Origin: CAZSAT01 sp964604675
GTDB taxonomy: Bacteria; Myxococcota_A; UBA796; CAJQPC01
NCBI GenBank assembly: GCA_964604675.1
Contig: CAZSAT010000174.1
Span: 1 to 12,363, forward strand
Direction: 5' to 3'
Length of the DNA stretch: 12,363 nucleotides
Below the pieces are notes generated by a model that had not been told where the DNA came from, did no database searches, and was given only the letters and a program-made list of their open reading frames with translations. Positions 1-6,583 of the stretch are shown here, one piece after another. The position numbers and the translations under genes are program-made. Position 1 is the first letter of the stretch. Each line of letters begins with the position of its first letter.

Positions 1-1588
1 GGCGCGCGGTGAGCTGGGCGCGAGCGTCGTCGGCCCAGGAGCCGGAGAGCGGGCGGAGACGCTCGAGGCCATGCGCGCGCACGCTGTTGATGTGCACGCC
101 CTCGCAGCGATCGAACACCGGACACGTGTCGCAGCGGATCGAGGTGCTCCGGTAGCGATCGGTGACGTGGTACCGGGCCAGCTCCCGGATGGAGAGCCGC
201 CCGGTCTCCGGATCGAAGAGCCTCTCGTGCAGCACCGCCGGCGGGTCCACGAGCTCCGTGCCGGGCGCCAGGCATGCCGGCAGACCGCTCACCCGGTGGC
301 GCTCGCCGAGGGCCTCGAAGAAGCCCCGCGGGTCGGCGACGTCCTGGTCGAGGGCCTCTTCCATGGTCTCGTGGGTGGGCTGGTGGAGGTGCAACGGAGG
401 AGCGTCGTGGCTCGCCAGCCAGGCGGCCGTGTCCCGGTTCAGCTCGACCAGCAGTGCTGCCGGCGGCTCGGGGATCCAGGCCTCGAGCTGGGCGCCCGTG
501 GTGGCGACGAGGGTCGATCCCGCTGGGAGGGCCAGCGCCCTCGCCGGCGCTTCCCGCACGTGGAGCGGGCGATCGGGAAGGTCCTCGGACCACGCGACCG
601 CCAGCCGCTCGCAGCCAAAGGGCAGCTCGGCCATCGGCTTCCCGTCCCAGATCTGCCAGCGGTGCTCCTCCTGGTCTTCCATCACACGATCCATGGTCGT
701 GCAGAAGGGCTCGATGAAGCAGTGCGGACACCGCTCGGCCTCGCGGCAGGACAGCGGCGTGCCGTGGTCGAGGTAGTTCCGCACCATGAAGCGCCGACCG
801 TTGACCTCGTCGAGCATCTTGTGGGGGTCCTGGATCAGGTCCTCGAGCCCTTCGAGCCAGGCCACCGGAAAGCGGTTCGTCCAGATCACGAAGCGCGGGT
901 GCCGGTTCAGGCGGAAGACCTTCTGGAGCTTCGGCAGGTGCTCCTTGACGTCGTAGAACATCACCTCGCGGTTGTCGTAGGCGGCGGATTGCGGGATGAC
1001 GTGCAAGAGATCGAACTCGCGCACACCGAGGCTCGCTGCGAGCTCCACGATCTTGTCGATGTGCGCCACGTTCTGCTGGTTGATGACCACGTCGACGTTG
1101 ACGATGGGCCGGCCGTCCCGGAGCGCGCGCACCAGACCGCGAATGAGCCGCCGGAACGCCCCCGGGGTCTGCACGAGGTGGTCGTGGAGCTCGGCGGTGT
1201 GGCCATGGAGCGAGAAGGTGATCTCGTCGAGGCCGGCCGCCATCACCGTGTCGAAGAAGGGCTTGTCGCCGTAGAACATGCCGTTCGTGACGGTCTGCAC
1301 CCGTCCGTAGCCGACCTCGTGGGCGTAGCGGATGAACTCGGCGAAGAGCGGGTGCACGCTGGCCTCTCCGCCCGACAGGATGACCTTCCAGGCGCCGTGC
1401 TCCGTCCGGCCGCGCAGGATCTCGGCCTTCACCTCGTCCTCGGAGAGGTACACGTTGCGCGGGGTGTCCATGTCGAGGCAGAACAGGCACTTGTTGTTGC
1501 ACGCCGTGACGAGCCGGACCCAGTGACGGGGACGGTTGGCGATGGCTTCCCGCCACAGCATCTGGTCGCGGTCGGGCGCATCGGACAT
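1..1588 (-). CDS. Radical SAM protein with two extra cysteine clusters (3' end outside window)
   Basis: The frame is open from ATG at 1588 to the left edge (529 residues), so the C-terminus is missing. Residues 30-37 (CNNKCLFC) form the CX3CX2C site that binds the catalytic [4Fe-4S] cluster, and SGGEAS at 72-77 is the SAM-binding motif. SLHGHT near 120 fits a core strand of the radical SAM barrel. C281, C287, C290 and C296 form a second cysteine group, and C486, C489 and C495 a third, resembling the auxiliary iron-sulfur clusters of SPASM/twitch-type peptide-modifying enzymes. The stretch between these groups (about 320-480) ends in GLPAC and looks like a degenerate copy of the C-terminal part of the upstream neighbour. 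The gene starts 34 bp after that neighbour stops, so they probably share an operon; the nearest ribosome binding site is weak. The family is secure. The substrate is unknown, but a peptide or protein is likely given the HExxH gene nearby. Confidence 0.92.
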   Translation of the reverse strand, partial: MSDAPDRDQMLWREAIANRPRHWVRLVTACNNKCLFCLDMDTPRNVYLSEDEVKAEILRGRTEHGAWKVILSGGEASVHPLFAEFIRYAHEVGYGRVQTVTNGMFYGDKPFFDTVMAAGLDEITFSLHGHTAELHDHLVQTPGAFRRLIRGLVRALRDGRPIVNVDVVINQQNVAHIDKIVELAASLGVREFDLLHVIPQSAAYDNREVMFYDVKEHLPKLQKVFRLNRHPRFVIWTNRFPVAWLEGLEDLIQDPHKMLDEVNGRRFMVRNYLDHGTPLSCREAERCPHCFIEPFCTTMDRVMEDQEEHRWQIWDGKPMAELPFGCERLAVAWSEDLPDRPLHVREAPARALALPAGSTLVATTGAQLEAWIPEPPAALLVELNRDTAAWLASHDAPPLHLHQPTHETMEEALDQDVADPRGFFEALGERHRVSGLPACLAPGTELVDPPAVLHERLFDPETGRLSIRELARYHVTDRYRSTSIRCDTCPVFDRCEGVHINSVRAHGLERLRPLSGSWADDARAQLTAR

Positions 1589-1622
1589 GCAGGGAGCGTA
1601 TCGCCTCGCTGCCCGGGCGTGC

Positions 1623-2936
1623 TCACCGGTGGAGCAGAGTGACCTGTTCGGGTAGCGCTTCGTGCAAGGCGCGGCTGGCCAGCCAGCTCCCCTCCCCGGC
1701 CGCCTGGTCGTGCGCGGCGGCATCCGGGCCGTGCTGGTGCAGCTCGATGCGGACGCGCTTCAGGTGGCGCAGGGCCTCGTCGGAGACCGGGGACACCAGG
1801 GTGCCGCGCACGGTGACGTCGAAGCCCAGGAGCACGGCCTCGCGCACGATGGCCAGCCACGCCTCGTGGCCGAAGGCCTCGTCGAGCACCAGGGGACCGA
1901 GACCGTGCTGCGCCAGCCGAACCAGCTCGACGCGCAACACCCGCGTGGTGTGCCCGGGGAGGTGGAGCGCCACCACCGGGTCGCCCGGCACCACCGCCTC
2001 TCCGGCGAGCGGGTCCCCAGCGAGGGTGGCGCGCGCGGCCTGGCGGCGCACCACCCGGAGGCGGGTGGCCGGATGGCGGCCGGCGCGGGGGGGCGGCGGC
2101 GTGGTCGGCTCCTGGGGGGAGACCGGCACCTCGACCGGGAAGGTGTCGTCCTCGCTCCAGAGCTCCGACTCGCCAAAGGCCGAGACGTAGTCGGTGGCCA
2201 CGCCGGGACAGGCTCGGCACCGCCCGCAACGGGTGGCGGACCCGGGCTCGGGCCACCCGAGCAAGGCTTCGGAGGCATCCAGCGCCGGCGCGCCACGACC
2301 CAGGGCGCAGGCCGGAAAGCCCTCCACCTCCACGGCAAGCCCGGCGCGCCACGCGGACTCGATGGCTTGCTCGAGGAAGGGCTCCGCCAGCCCCAGGCGC
2401 GGCGACACAGCGACGAAGCGGCCGGCCGCTGGCCCCTGCCGGCGCACGCGACGGAGCCGTACCCGGCTCGCCCCGAGCCCCGCGGCGGCCTGGACGGTCT
2501 CGTCGAGGTAGGGCAGGTTCGAACGGCACACCGTGATCTCCACCTCGGTCGCCAACAGGGGGCGCGCCACGCGCAGGGCCGTCACGGCGCGTTTCAGGGC
2601 GCCCTGGCGGCCGGCGAGGTGATCGTGCGCATCCGCCCGCACGCTGTGGAGCTGCACGCGCAGCCGATCCACCCCACGCTCCAACAGCGGCGCCAGGCGC
2701 GCTGCGCGGGTGAGCGCCTGGCCGTCCGTGGTGAGCGTCACGGGGCCAGGCATCGCGTCGAGCACGGCGAGCAGGTCCGGGCGCAAGGTGGGCTCGCCGC
2801 CGGTCAGCACGACGCGACCATCCGGCGCGAGCGCGCGCAGCGACGCCAGCGAGGGCGCGGCGCGTTCGTCGTGCCGGTCGAGCCAGCCCGCCTCGCGGCG
2901 GCGGTAGGCGACCAGCAGGCGGGGGTCGTGGGCCAC
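1623..2936 (-). CDS. Degenerate radical SAM-type protein lacking the catalytic cysteines
   Basis: 437 residues from GTG at 2936, chosen because AGGGGA lies just upstream and the first core strand follows at once (residues 6-11). The long open frame upstream is only antisense to the HExxH gene; another in-frame GTG lies at 2978. LTGGEPTLRPDL (44-55), the strand ending QLHS (95-98) and a VCRSN strand (136-140) are characteristic of the radical SAM barrel. The place where CX3CX2C belongs reads YRRREAGWLDRHD (11-23), with no cysteine. C210, C237, C240 and C243 resemble an auxiliary cluster. After a Pro-rich linker (about 266-290), residues 334-437 repeat the first half of the barrel (RVRIELHQHGP against DRLRVQLHSVR) and then stop abruptly. 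Without the cluster it should not cleave SAM, so a partner or substrate-binding role for the downstream radical SAM enzyme is inferred. The upstream position with a 34-bp gap suggests an operon. Confidence 0.83.
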   Translation of the reverse strand: MAHDPRLLVAYRRREAGWLDRHDERAAPSLASLRALAPDGRVVLTGGEPTLRPDLLAVLDAMPGPVTLTTDGQALTRAARLAPLLERGVDRLRVQLHSVRADAHDHLAGRQGALKRAVTALRVARPLLATEVEITVCRSNLPYLDETVQAAAGLGASRVRLRRVRRQGPAAGRFVAVSPRLGLAEPFLEQAIESAWRAGLAVEVEGFPACALGRGAPALDASEALLGWPEPGSATRCGRCRACPGVATDYVSAFGESELWSEDDTFPVEVPVSPQEPTTPPPPRAGRHPATRLRVVRRQAARATLAGDPLAGEAVVPGDPVVALHLPGHTTRVLRVELVRLAQHGLGPLVLDEAFGHEAWLAIVREAVLLGFDVTVRGTLVSPVSDEALRHLKRVRIELHQHGPDAAAHDQAAGEGSWLASRALHEALPEQVTLLHR

Positions 2937-3011
2937 CAGGTCCCCTAAGCGCGCGGCACGGTCCCGGCACCCGCCCACGCGTCCCGTAAGCTGGGGTCGC
3001 TCGGAGACCTC
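2937..3011. promoter_or_regulatory. Divergent intergenic region between the radical SAM operon and the HExxH gene
   Basis: Seventy-five bases separate the GTG starts of the two divergent transcription units. It must hold, or lie next to, the promoters for both. I see a ribosome binding site on each strand but no convincing -35/-10 pair. The shared region suggests the three genes are controlled together. Confidence 0.4.
3003..3006 (+). promoter_or_regulatory. Ribosome binding site (GGAG) of the HExxH gene
   Basis: GGAG lies five bases before the GTG at 3012 and supports that start over any later one. No ATG is available in frame before the conserved core. Confidence 0.6.
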
Positions 3012-4175
3012 GTGCAGCTGCCCCTCGCGCCTCAGGCCCTGCCACCTGCGAACGACCCGTCGACGCGCCGGCTCCGGAAGAAGGCGCGGTTGCGTGCGCT
3101 CCGGTGGCTGCTCACGGTCCGAAGCTCCGATGCACGCCTCGCGGCGCGGCTCGGACTGGTCGGAGAAGCGGTCGAGCACGGCCTCCGGCTTGCTCCTGCC
3201 ACGGTGATGGCCGCCGTGGACCCCCCCGAGGTGCTGGGCCCCTTGCTCTGCGCGGCCGCCGGCCAGGTCGGCGCCGAGACGGTGTTGCTCGACACGGTCC
3301 CGCAGCTGCTCGTGAACCTCGGCCTGGCCAAGCGTGCGGTCCGACCCCCTCGACCCCTGATTTGGGACCTCCCCTGCCCCCCTCTGCTCGTGGGTCGCTG
3401 CCTGGTGCGCGGCGTCCGTGCGCTCTACGTCGACGGGCACGCCCTCGAGGCCGAGCGCGAGGACGGTCGCCGCACCTTGCGGGATCTGGCCCGCGACGTC
3501 GTGCTGCACCCCCTCGATCGCGGCACGGCCCTGACGCTCTGGGACGTCAACCCCCTGGCTCTGCGCGAAGACCACCCGGACAAACAGGGCAATGCGCTCG
3601 ACCTCGGCGGCCGACCCGTGGAGGCCTGGGTCGGTGCCCTGCGGGAGTCCCTGCTCCTCCTCCGCTCGGCCCTGCCCGAGATCAGCTCCGAGCTCCCCCT
3701 GGTCGCGCAGCGGGTGGTGCCCGTGGGCTGGGACGCCCAGAGGCACCTCTCCGCGAGCTACCGGGAGGTCCCGGGGCTGATGTACCTGACGCTCCACCCC
3801 GACGTGCTCACCCTCGCCGAGGCCATCGTGCACGAGAGCCAGCACAGCAAGCTCAACCTGCTGGCGCTCGAGGACCCGGTGCTCGAGAACGGCCACACCA
3901 CCTGGACCCAGAGCCCCGTGAGGCCCGATCCGAGGCCGCTGATGGGCGTGATGCTCGCCGTGCACGCCTTCGTCCCGGTCGCGGCGCTGCACGCGCGGCT
4001 CGCGGCCCAGGGCCACGCGCTCGCCGACACGGCACGCTTCGAAGAGCGCCGCCAGGAGGTCCTGGCGAGCAACGCGCGTGGGCTCGAGGTGCTGCGGAAG
4101 CAGGGTGCGTTCAGCGCCCGTGGAGCCGAGGTCCTGGCCGCACTCGGGGCGCTCGATGAGGCGACCCGTCAGTAG
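3012..4175 (+). CDS. HExxH-motif putative alpha-ketoglutarate-dependent peptide beta-hydroxylase
   Basis: 387 residues from a GTG start preceded by GGAG. HESQH at 274-278 is the metal-binding HExxH motif. It is followed by SPVRPDPRPLMG (301-312) and a helix with HAF (318-320), the arrangement of the HExxH-motif domain (mod_HExxH) found alone or fused to radical SAM proteins of the FxsB type. From memory, this family is now annotated as aKG-HExxH-type peptide beta-hydroxylase, which uses iron and 2-oxoglutarate to hydroxylate the beta-carbon of residues such as Asp in precursor peptides. The length fits a stand-alone member. The N-terminal 250 residues are the family's variable, mostly helical region. 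There is no signal peptide, so it acts in the cytoplasm. It is divergent from two radical SAM genes, which supports a peptide-modification role. Family assignment is strong; the reaction on its real substrate is inferred. Confidence 0.92.
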   Translation: MQLPLAPQALPPANDPSTRRLRKKARLRALRWLLTVRSSDARLAARLGLVGEAVEHGLRLAPATVMAAVDPPEVLGPLLCAAAGQVGAETVLLDTVPQLLVNLGLAKRAVRPPRPLIWDLPCPPLLVGRCLVRGVRALYVDGHALEAEREDGRRTLRDLARDVVLHPLDRGTALTLWDVNPLALREDHPDKQGNALDLGGRPVEAWVGALRESLLLLRSALPEISSELPLVAQRVVPVGWDAQRHLSASYREVPGLMYLTLHPDVLTLAEAIVHESQHSKLNLLALEDPVLENGHTTWTQSPVRPDPRPLMGVMLAVHAFVPVAALHARLAAQGHALADTARFEERRQEVLASNARGLEVLRKQGAFSARGAEVLAALGALDEATRQ

Positions 4176-5029
4176 CTGACGACCGCACTCACCGCGTCGT
4201 AGGTGAAGGCCATGGAGATGGCGTCGGGGCTGCCGTCGCCGTCGGTGTCCAGATCGGCCAACAGAGCGATGTAGTCCACGTACTCCTTCGCGCCCAGCTC
4301 GGCCGCGAGGGCGACCGCGGCGTCGACCGGCATGCCGAGCCCGATGACCCCGTTCACGCTCGCGCCGTTTCCGGTACCGGACACCCGCACGGGCGTGGCC
4401 GCGCCGAAGGTGAAGCCGCCCACCTCGATGCTGCTCGCGTTGACCGCCGCTTCGTACACGCCGCTGGTCACCGCACCCGGACCCCAGACCAGCGCCTTGC
4501 CGCTCCCGTCGACCTGGGAGCCCGCGTCGAAGACCTCGCCACCGCCGAAGTTGTCGCTGGTGTCCCCGTCGGTGTCGCTCGCGGTGAAGATCCCCTGGTC
4601 GTAGGCGCTGTCGGACACCCAGTCGTCGAGTCCCCAGAACTGCAGCATCAGCACGTTCCCGCTGGATGCGAGCGCACCGGCGAGGCTCGGATTCAGCGCA
4701 GATCCAGCGACCGACAGCGCGTTGTCGATGGAGCCGTCGCCGTCGAGGTCGAAGCCCGTGCCGCCGTCGCCCACCTGCACGAAGCTGACCACGTGGTGGC
4801 TGGGTGGGCTCGAAGGCGTGGCGGTGTCGGTGTCCGTGTCGGTGTCGGTGTCGGTGTCCGTGTCGGTGTCCGTGTCGGTGTCCGTGTCGGTGTCCGTGTC
4901 GCTCTCGCGCTCCCAGTCCGCCGTGTCGTCGGTGATCGAGCTCGCAGGACCGGTGTCGTTGCCGGTCAGACCGGTCTCCCAGCTCTCGAGGGGCTTCTCG
5001 CAAGCGGACAACAACAGCAACCAGGTCAT
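4169..5029 (-). CDS. Asp/Thr-repeat lipoprotein of unknown function
   Basis: 286 residues; ATG at 5029 has CGGAG six bases upstream. MTWLLLLSAC is a very short lipoprotein signal with lipobox LSAC, so C10 should be lipidated and the protein anchored at the cell envelope. Residues 11-43 are acidic and low in complexity. Residues 44-69 are thirteen Asp-Thr pairs, probably an extended, negatively charged spacer. The rest (about 78-286) looks like a beta-rich domain with Asp-rich loops of the calcium-binding kind: DLDGDGSID, DTDGD and DTDGDGSPD. I do not recognise a catalytic motif, and no function can be given. Lipoproteins with such linkers are common in Myxococcota. The 3' end overlaps the HExxH gene's stop by 7 nt, tail to tail. 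The gene is divergent from the M16 protease gene. Confidence 0.86.
   Translation of the reverse strand: MTWLLLLSACEKPLESWETGLTGNDTGPASSITDDTADWERESDTDTDTDTDTDTDTDTDTDTDTDTDTATPSSPPSHHVVSFVQVGDGGTGFDLDGDGSIDNALSVAGSALNPSLAGALASSGNVLMLQFWGLDDWVSDSAYDQGIFTASDTDGDTSDNFGGGEVFDAGSQVDGSGKALVWGPGAVTSGVYEAAVNASSIEVGGFTFGAATPVRVSGTGNGASVNGVIGLGMPVDAAVALAAELGAKEYVDYIALLADLDTDGDGSPDAISMAFTYDAVSAVVSY
4824..4901. repeat. Hexanucleotide tandem repeat (13 copies of GTGTCS) encoding Asp-Thr pairs
   Basis: Thirteen perfect-phase copies of GTGTCG or GTGTCC on the plus strand encode (Asp-Thr)13 on the minus strand. The third base of each Thr codon varies between G and C. Because the unit is six bases, gain or loss of copies changes the length of the protein spacer without breaking the frame. 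Confidence 0.95.
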
Positions 5030-5052
5030 GACATGCTCCGGGACAAGCCGCC

Positions 5053-5081
5053 TCTATCGCCTGGAAACGGCCCGTCCGCAA
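5053..5081 (-). promoter_or_regulatory. Possible promoter of the lipoprotein gene
   Basis: On the minus strand TTGCGG (5081-5076) and GATAGA (5058-5053) are separated by 17 bases, the ideal spacing for a housekeeping sigma factor. Each matches only three of six consensus bases. The start codon follows 23 bases after the -10-like box. This is a weak candidate in high-GC DNA. Confidence 0.25.
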
Positions 5082-5088
5082 GTCGTGC

Positions 5089-5100
5089 GCAGCGCGCTGC
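5089..5100. promoter_or_regulatory. 12-bp perfect palindrome between divergent genes
   Basis: GCAGCGCGCTGC reads the same on both strands and lies in the 93-bp gap between the lipoprotein and M16 protease genes. It could be an operator. A palindrome of this size also arises by chance several times in a 12-kb sequence this rich in G and C. Confidence 0.15.
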
Positions 5101-5122
5101 CACCAGCGCGATACCGAGGGGC

Positions 5123-6583
5123 ATGCTCGGTCTGTTCCTCCCGGTGGCGCTCGCGGACGTCCCGAAGCCAGCGCCCGTGCCAAGCGATGCCCCGATCCCC
5201 GGCTGGCTGGGCCCCCTCGACACCCGCGGCACGCTGCACGTCCACCGCGGGCAGCTCGCCAACGGCCTGAACGTCTGGCTCCAGCCCACCGACACGCAGT
5301 CGGTCTCGGCCTCCGTCGTCTTCCGCGCGGGCTCCCGCTGGGAGACGGCGGAGACCTCCGGTGTGTCCCACCTGCTCGAGCACATGCTGTTCGTGCAGAC
5401 CGAGGCCTGGGACGAGAACGCCATCAAGGCCTTCATCCTTGACCGGGGGGGCACCTGGAACGGCTACACCAGCGCCGAGCGCGTGTATTACACCTTCCGG
5501 CTCGCCGCCGACGACGTCGACGATGGCCTGCACTGGCTCAGCCAGGTGGCCTTCCACCCCACGCTCCCCGCCGAGAAGCTGGACAAGGAACGGGACGTGG
5601 TGCTGCAGGAGCGAGGGGGCCGTGAGAACGCCGTGATGCGCTTCTTCGACAGCCTCGGCTTCGGCTACCGGATCTCGCGGGACCTTCGCCGAGCCCTCTA
5701 TGGGGAGAACGCCCTCGCGCTCGACGTGATCGGCGAGGACGCCTCGCTCGACGGCATCGACATCGGCGTGGTGCGCGACTTCTACCAACGTCACTACGGG
5801 CCGGACAACGCCTGGCTCGTGCTCGCAGGAGGGCTGGACGTGGGGGCGACGGCCGCCAGCATCGAGCAGCACTTCGGCGACCTCGCACCGCGGGGACGGC
5901 CCGACGACTTCCAGGCCCCGGAGCTCCCGGGTCGGGACCTCGTCGTCACCGCCCGAGCGATGGACGACAACGACGCGGTGGGCCTGGAGATCGGGGCGGT
6001 CGCGCATGGCCGCACCCACGCCGACTTCTGGACCTACAAGCTGCTGGGAAAGATCCTGTCGCGGCAGCTGAAGCAGGAGGTCCGCCACGACCTGGGCCTC
6101 GTCTACAGCATCCACGCTGGCTACGAAGGGTTCGCCGACGTGGGCACCTTCTCGGTCAGCACCGAGGGCGCACGCGCCGCCATTCCCGCGATCCGAGACG
6201 CCATCCACCGGAGCTTCGAGCGCGCCGCAGCCGGCGAGCTGACCCAGGATCAGCTCGACCACGCCCGGCGCGAGTACCTCGGTCAGGTGGCCCTGGCGCT
6301 CGAGTCCAACGAAGCGAGGGTGACGTGGCTGGGCCAGCTCGTGCACGTGGTCGCGCCCGACGAGGCCCTCCCCGACGTTCGCGCAGGCGTGCACGCCGTC
6401 ACCCTCGACGATCTCGCGCGGGTGGCGGGCGATCTCTGGCGGGACGGCAACCGCTTCGAGGCCCGGCGGGACCCGATCCTGACGGTCGCATCCGCCACGT
6501 GGGCCGCCCTGGCGGTCGCTCTGCTGCTGGTGGCGGTGACCTGGTACGTCAGCCGCCGCCGCCCAAGGCCTCAGAGCTCGTAG
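5123..6583 (+). CDS. Exported M16 family zinc metalloprotease with C-terminal membrane anchor
   Basis: 486 residues. HLLEH at 83-87 followed by E163 matches the inverted zinc motif HxxEH-x75-E of the pitrilysin/M16 family: the two His and E163 bind zinc and E86 is the catalytic base. The first M16 domain covers about 40-190. The second, non-catalytic domain covers about 205-390 and has the usual LKQEVRHDLGLVYS segment. A short signal (MLGLFLPVALA, cleavage before DVPKP) and one hydrophobic helix at 458-476 followed by RRRPRP place the protease domain in the periplasm, anchored to the inner membrane by its tail. ATG 5123 is preferred because it begins the signal sequence; GAGGGG lies only one base upstream, which is too close to be ideal, and an in-frame ATG at 5032 is the alternative. 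The 3' end overlaps the opposing barrel gene by 13 nt. Target peptides are unknown. Confidence 0.92.
   Translation: MLGLFLPVALADVPKPAPVPSDAPIPGWLGPLDTRGTLHVHRGQLANGLNVWLQPTDTQSVSASVVFRAGSRWETAETSGVSHLLEHMLFVQTEAWDENAIKAFILDRGGTWNGYTSAERVYYTFRLAADDVDDGLHWLSQVAFHPTLPAEKLDKERDVVLQERGGRENAVMRFFDSLGFGYRISRDLRRALYGENALALDVIGEDASLDGIDIGVVRDFYQRHYGPDNAWLVLAGGLDVGATAASIEQHFGDLAPRGRPDDFQAPELPGRDLVVTARAMDDNDAVGLEIGAVAHGRTHADFWTYKLLGKILSRQLKQEVRHDLGLVYSIHAGYEGFADVGTFSVSTEGARAAIPAIRDAIHRSFERAAAGELTQDQLDHARREYLGQVALALESNEARVTWLGQLVHVVAPDEALPDVRAGVHAVTLDDLARVAGDLWRDGNRFEARRDPILTVASATWAALAVALLLVAVTWYVSRRRPRPQSS

Noticed and set aside
71..1642. Plus-strand open frame of 523 codons
   Set aside because: It is antisense to the radical SAM gene, whose frame carries CX3CX2C and SGGEAS. 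The plus-strand product has no motif and is Arg-, Val- and His-rich, as expected for a shadow frame in high-GC DNA.
1662..2948. Plus-strand open frame of 428 codons
   Set aside because: It is antisense to the cysteine-free radical SAM gene and shows no recognisable domain.
2937..3011. Small precursor peptide gene in the divergent gap
   Set aside because: The gap is 75 bases, contains no ATG-started frame with a ribosome binding site of its own, and is needed for control signals of the flanking genes.
4168..4180. Inverted repeat GTCAG-TAG-CTGAC considered as a bidirectional terminator
   Set aside because: The stem is only five pairs and there is no T-run on either side. It is explained by two overlapping stop codons.
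4824..4901. Tandem repeat considered as a CRISPR array or as a plus-strand Val-Ser repeat protein
   Set aside because: The units are six bases with no spacers, and they lie in frame in a lipoprotein with a perfect lipobox on the minus strand.
5032..5122. N-terminal extension of the M16 protease from ATG 5032
   Set aside because: It would add 30 polar, Arg- and Pro-containing residues before the signal sequence and overlaps the leader of the divergent gene. It is kept only as an alternative because the ribosome binding site of ATG 5123 is unusually close.
2937..5183. Upstream continuation of the minus-strand frame that contains the cysteine-free radical SAM protein
   Set aside because: This part is antisense to the HExxH gene and overlaps the lipoprotein and protease starts. 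It is low-complexity Arg/Gly/His sequence, and the real start is at GTG 2936.
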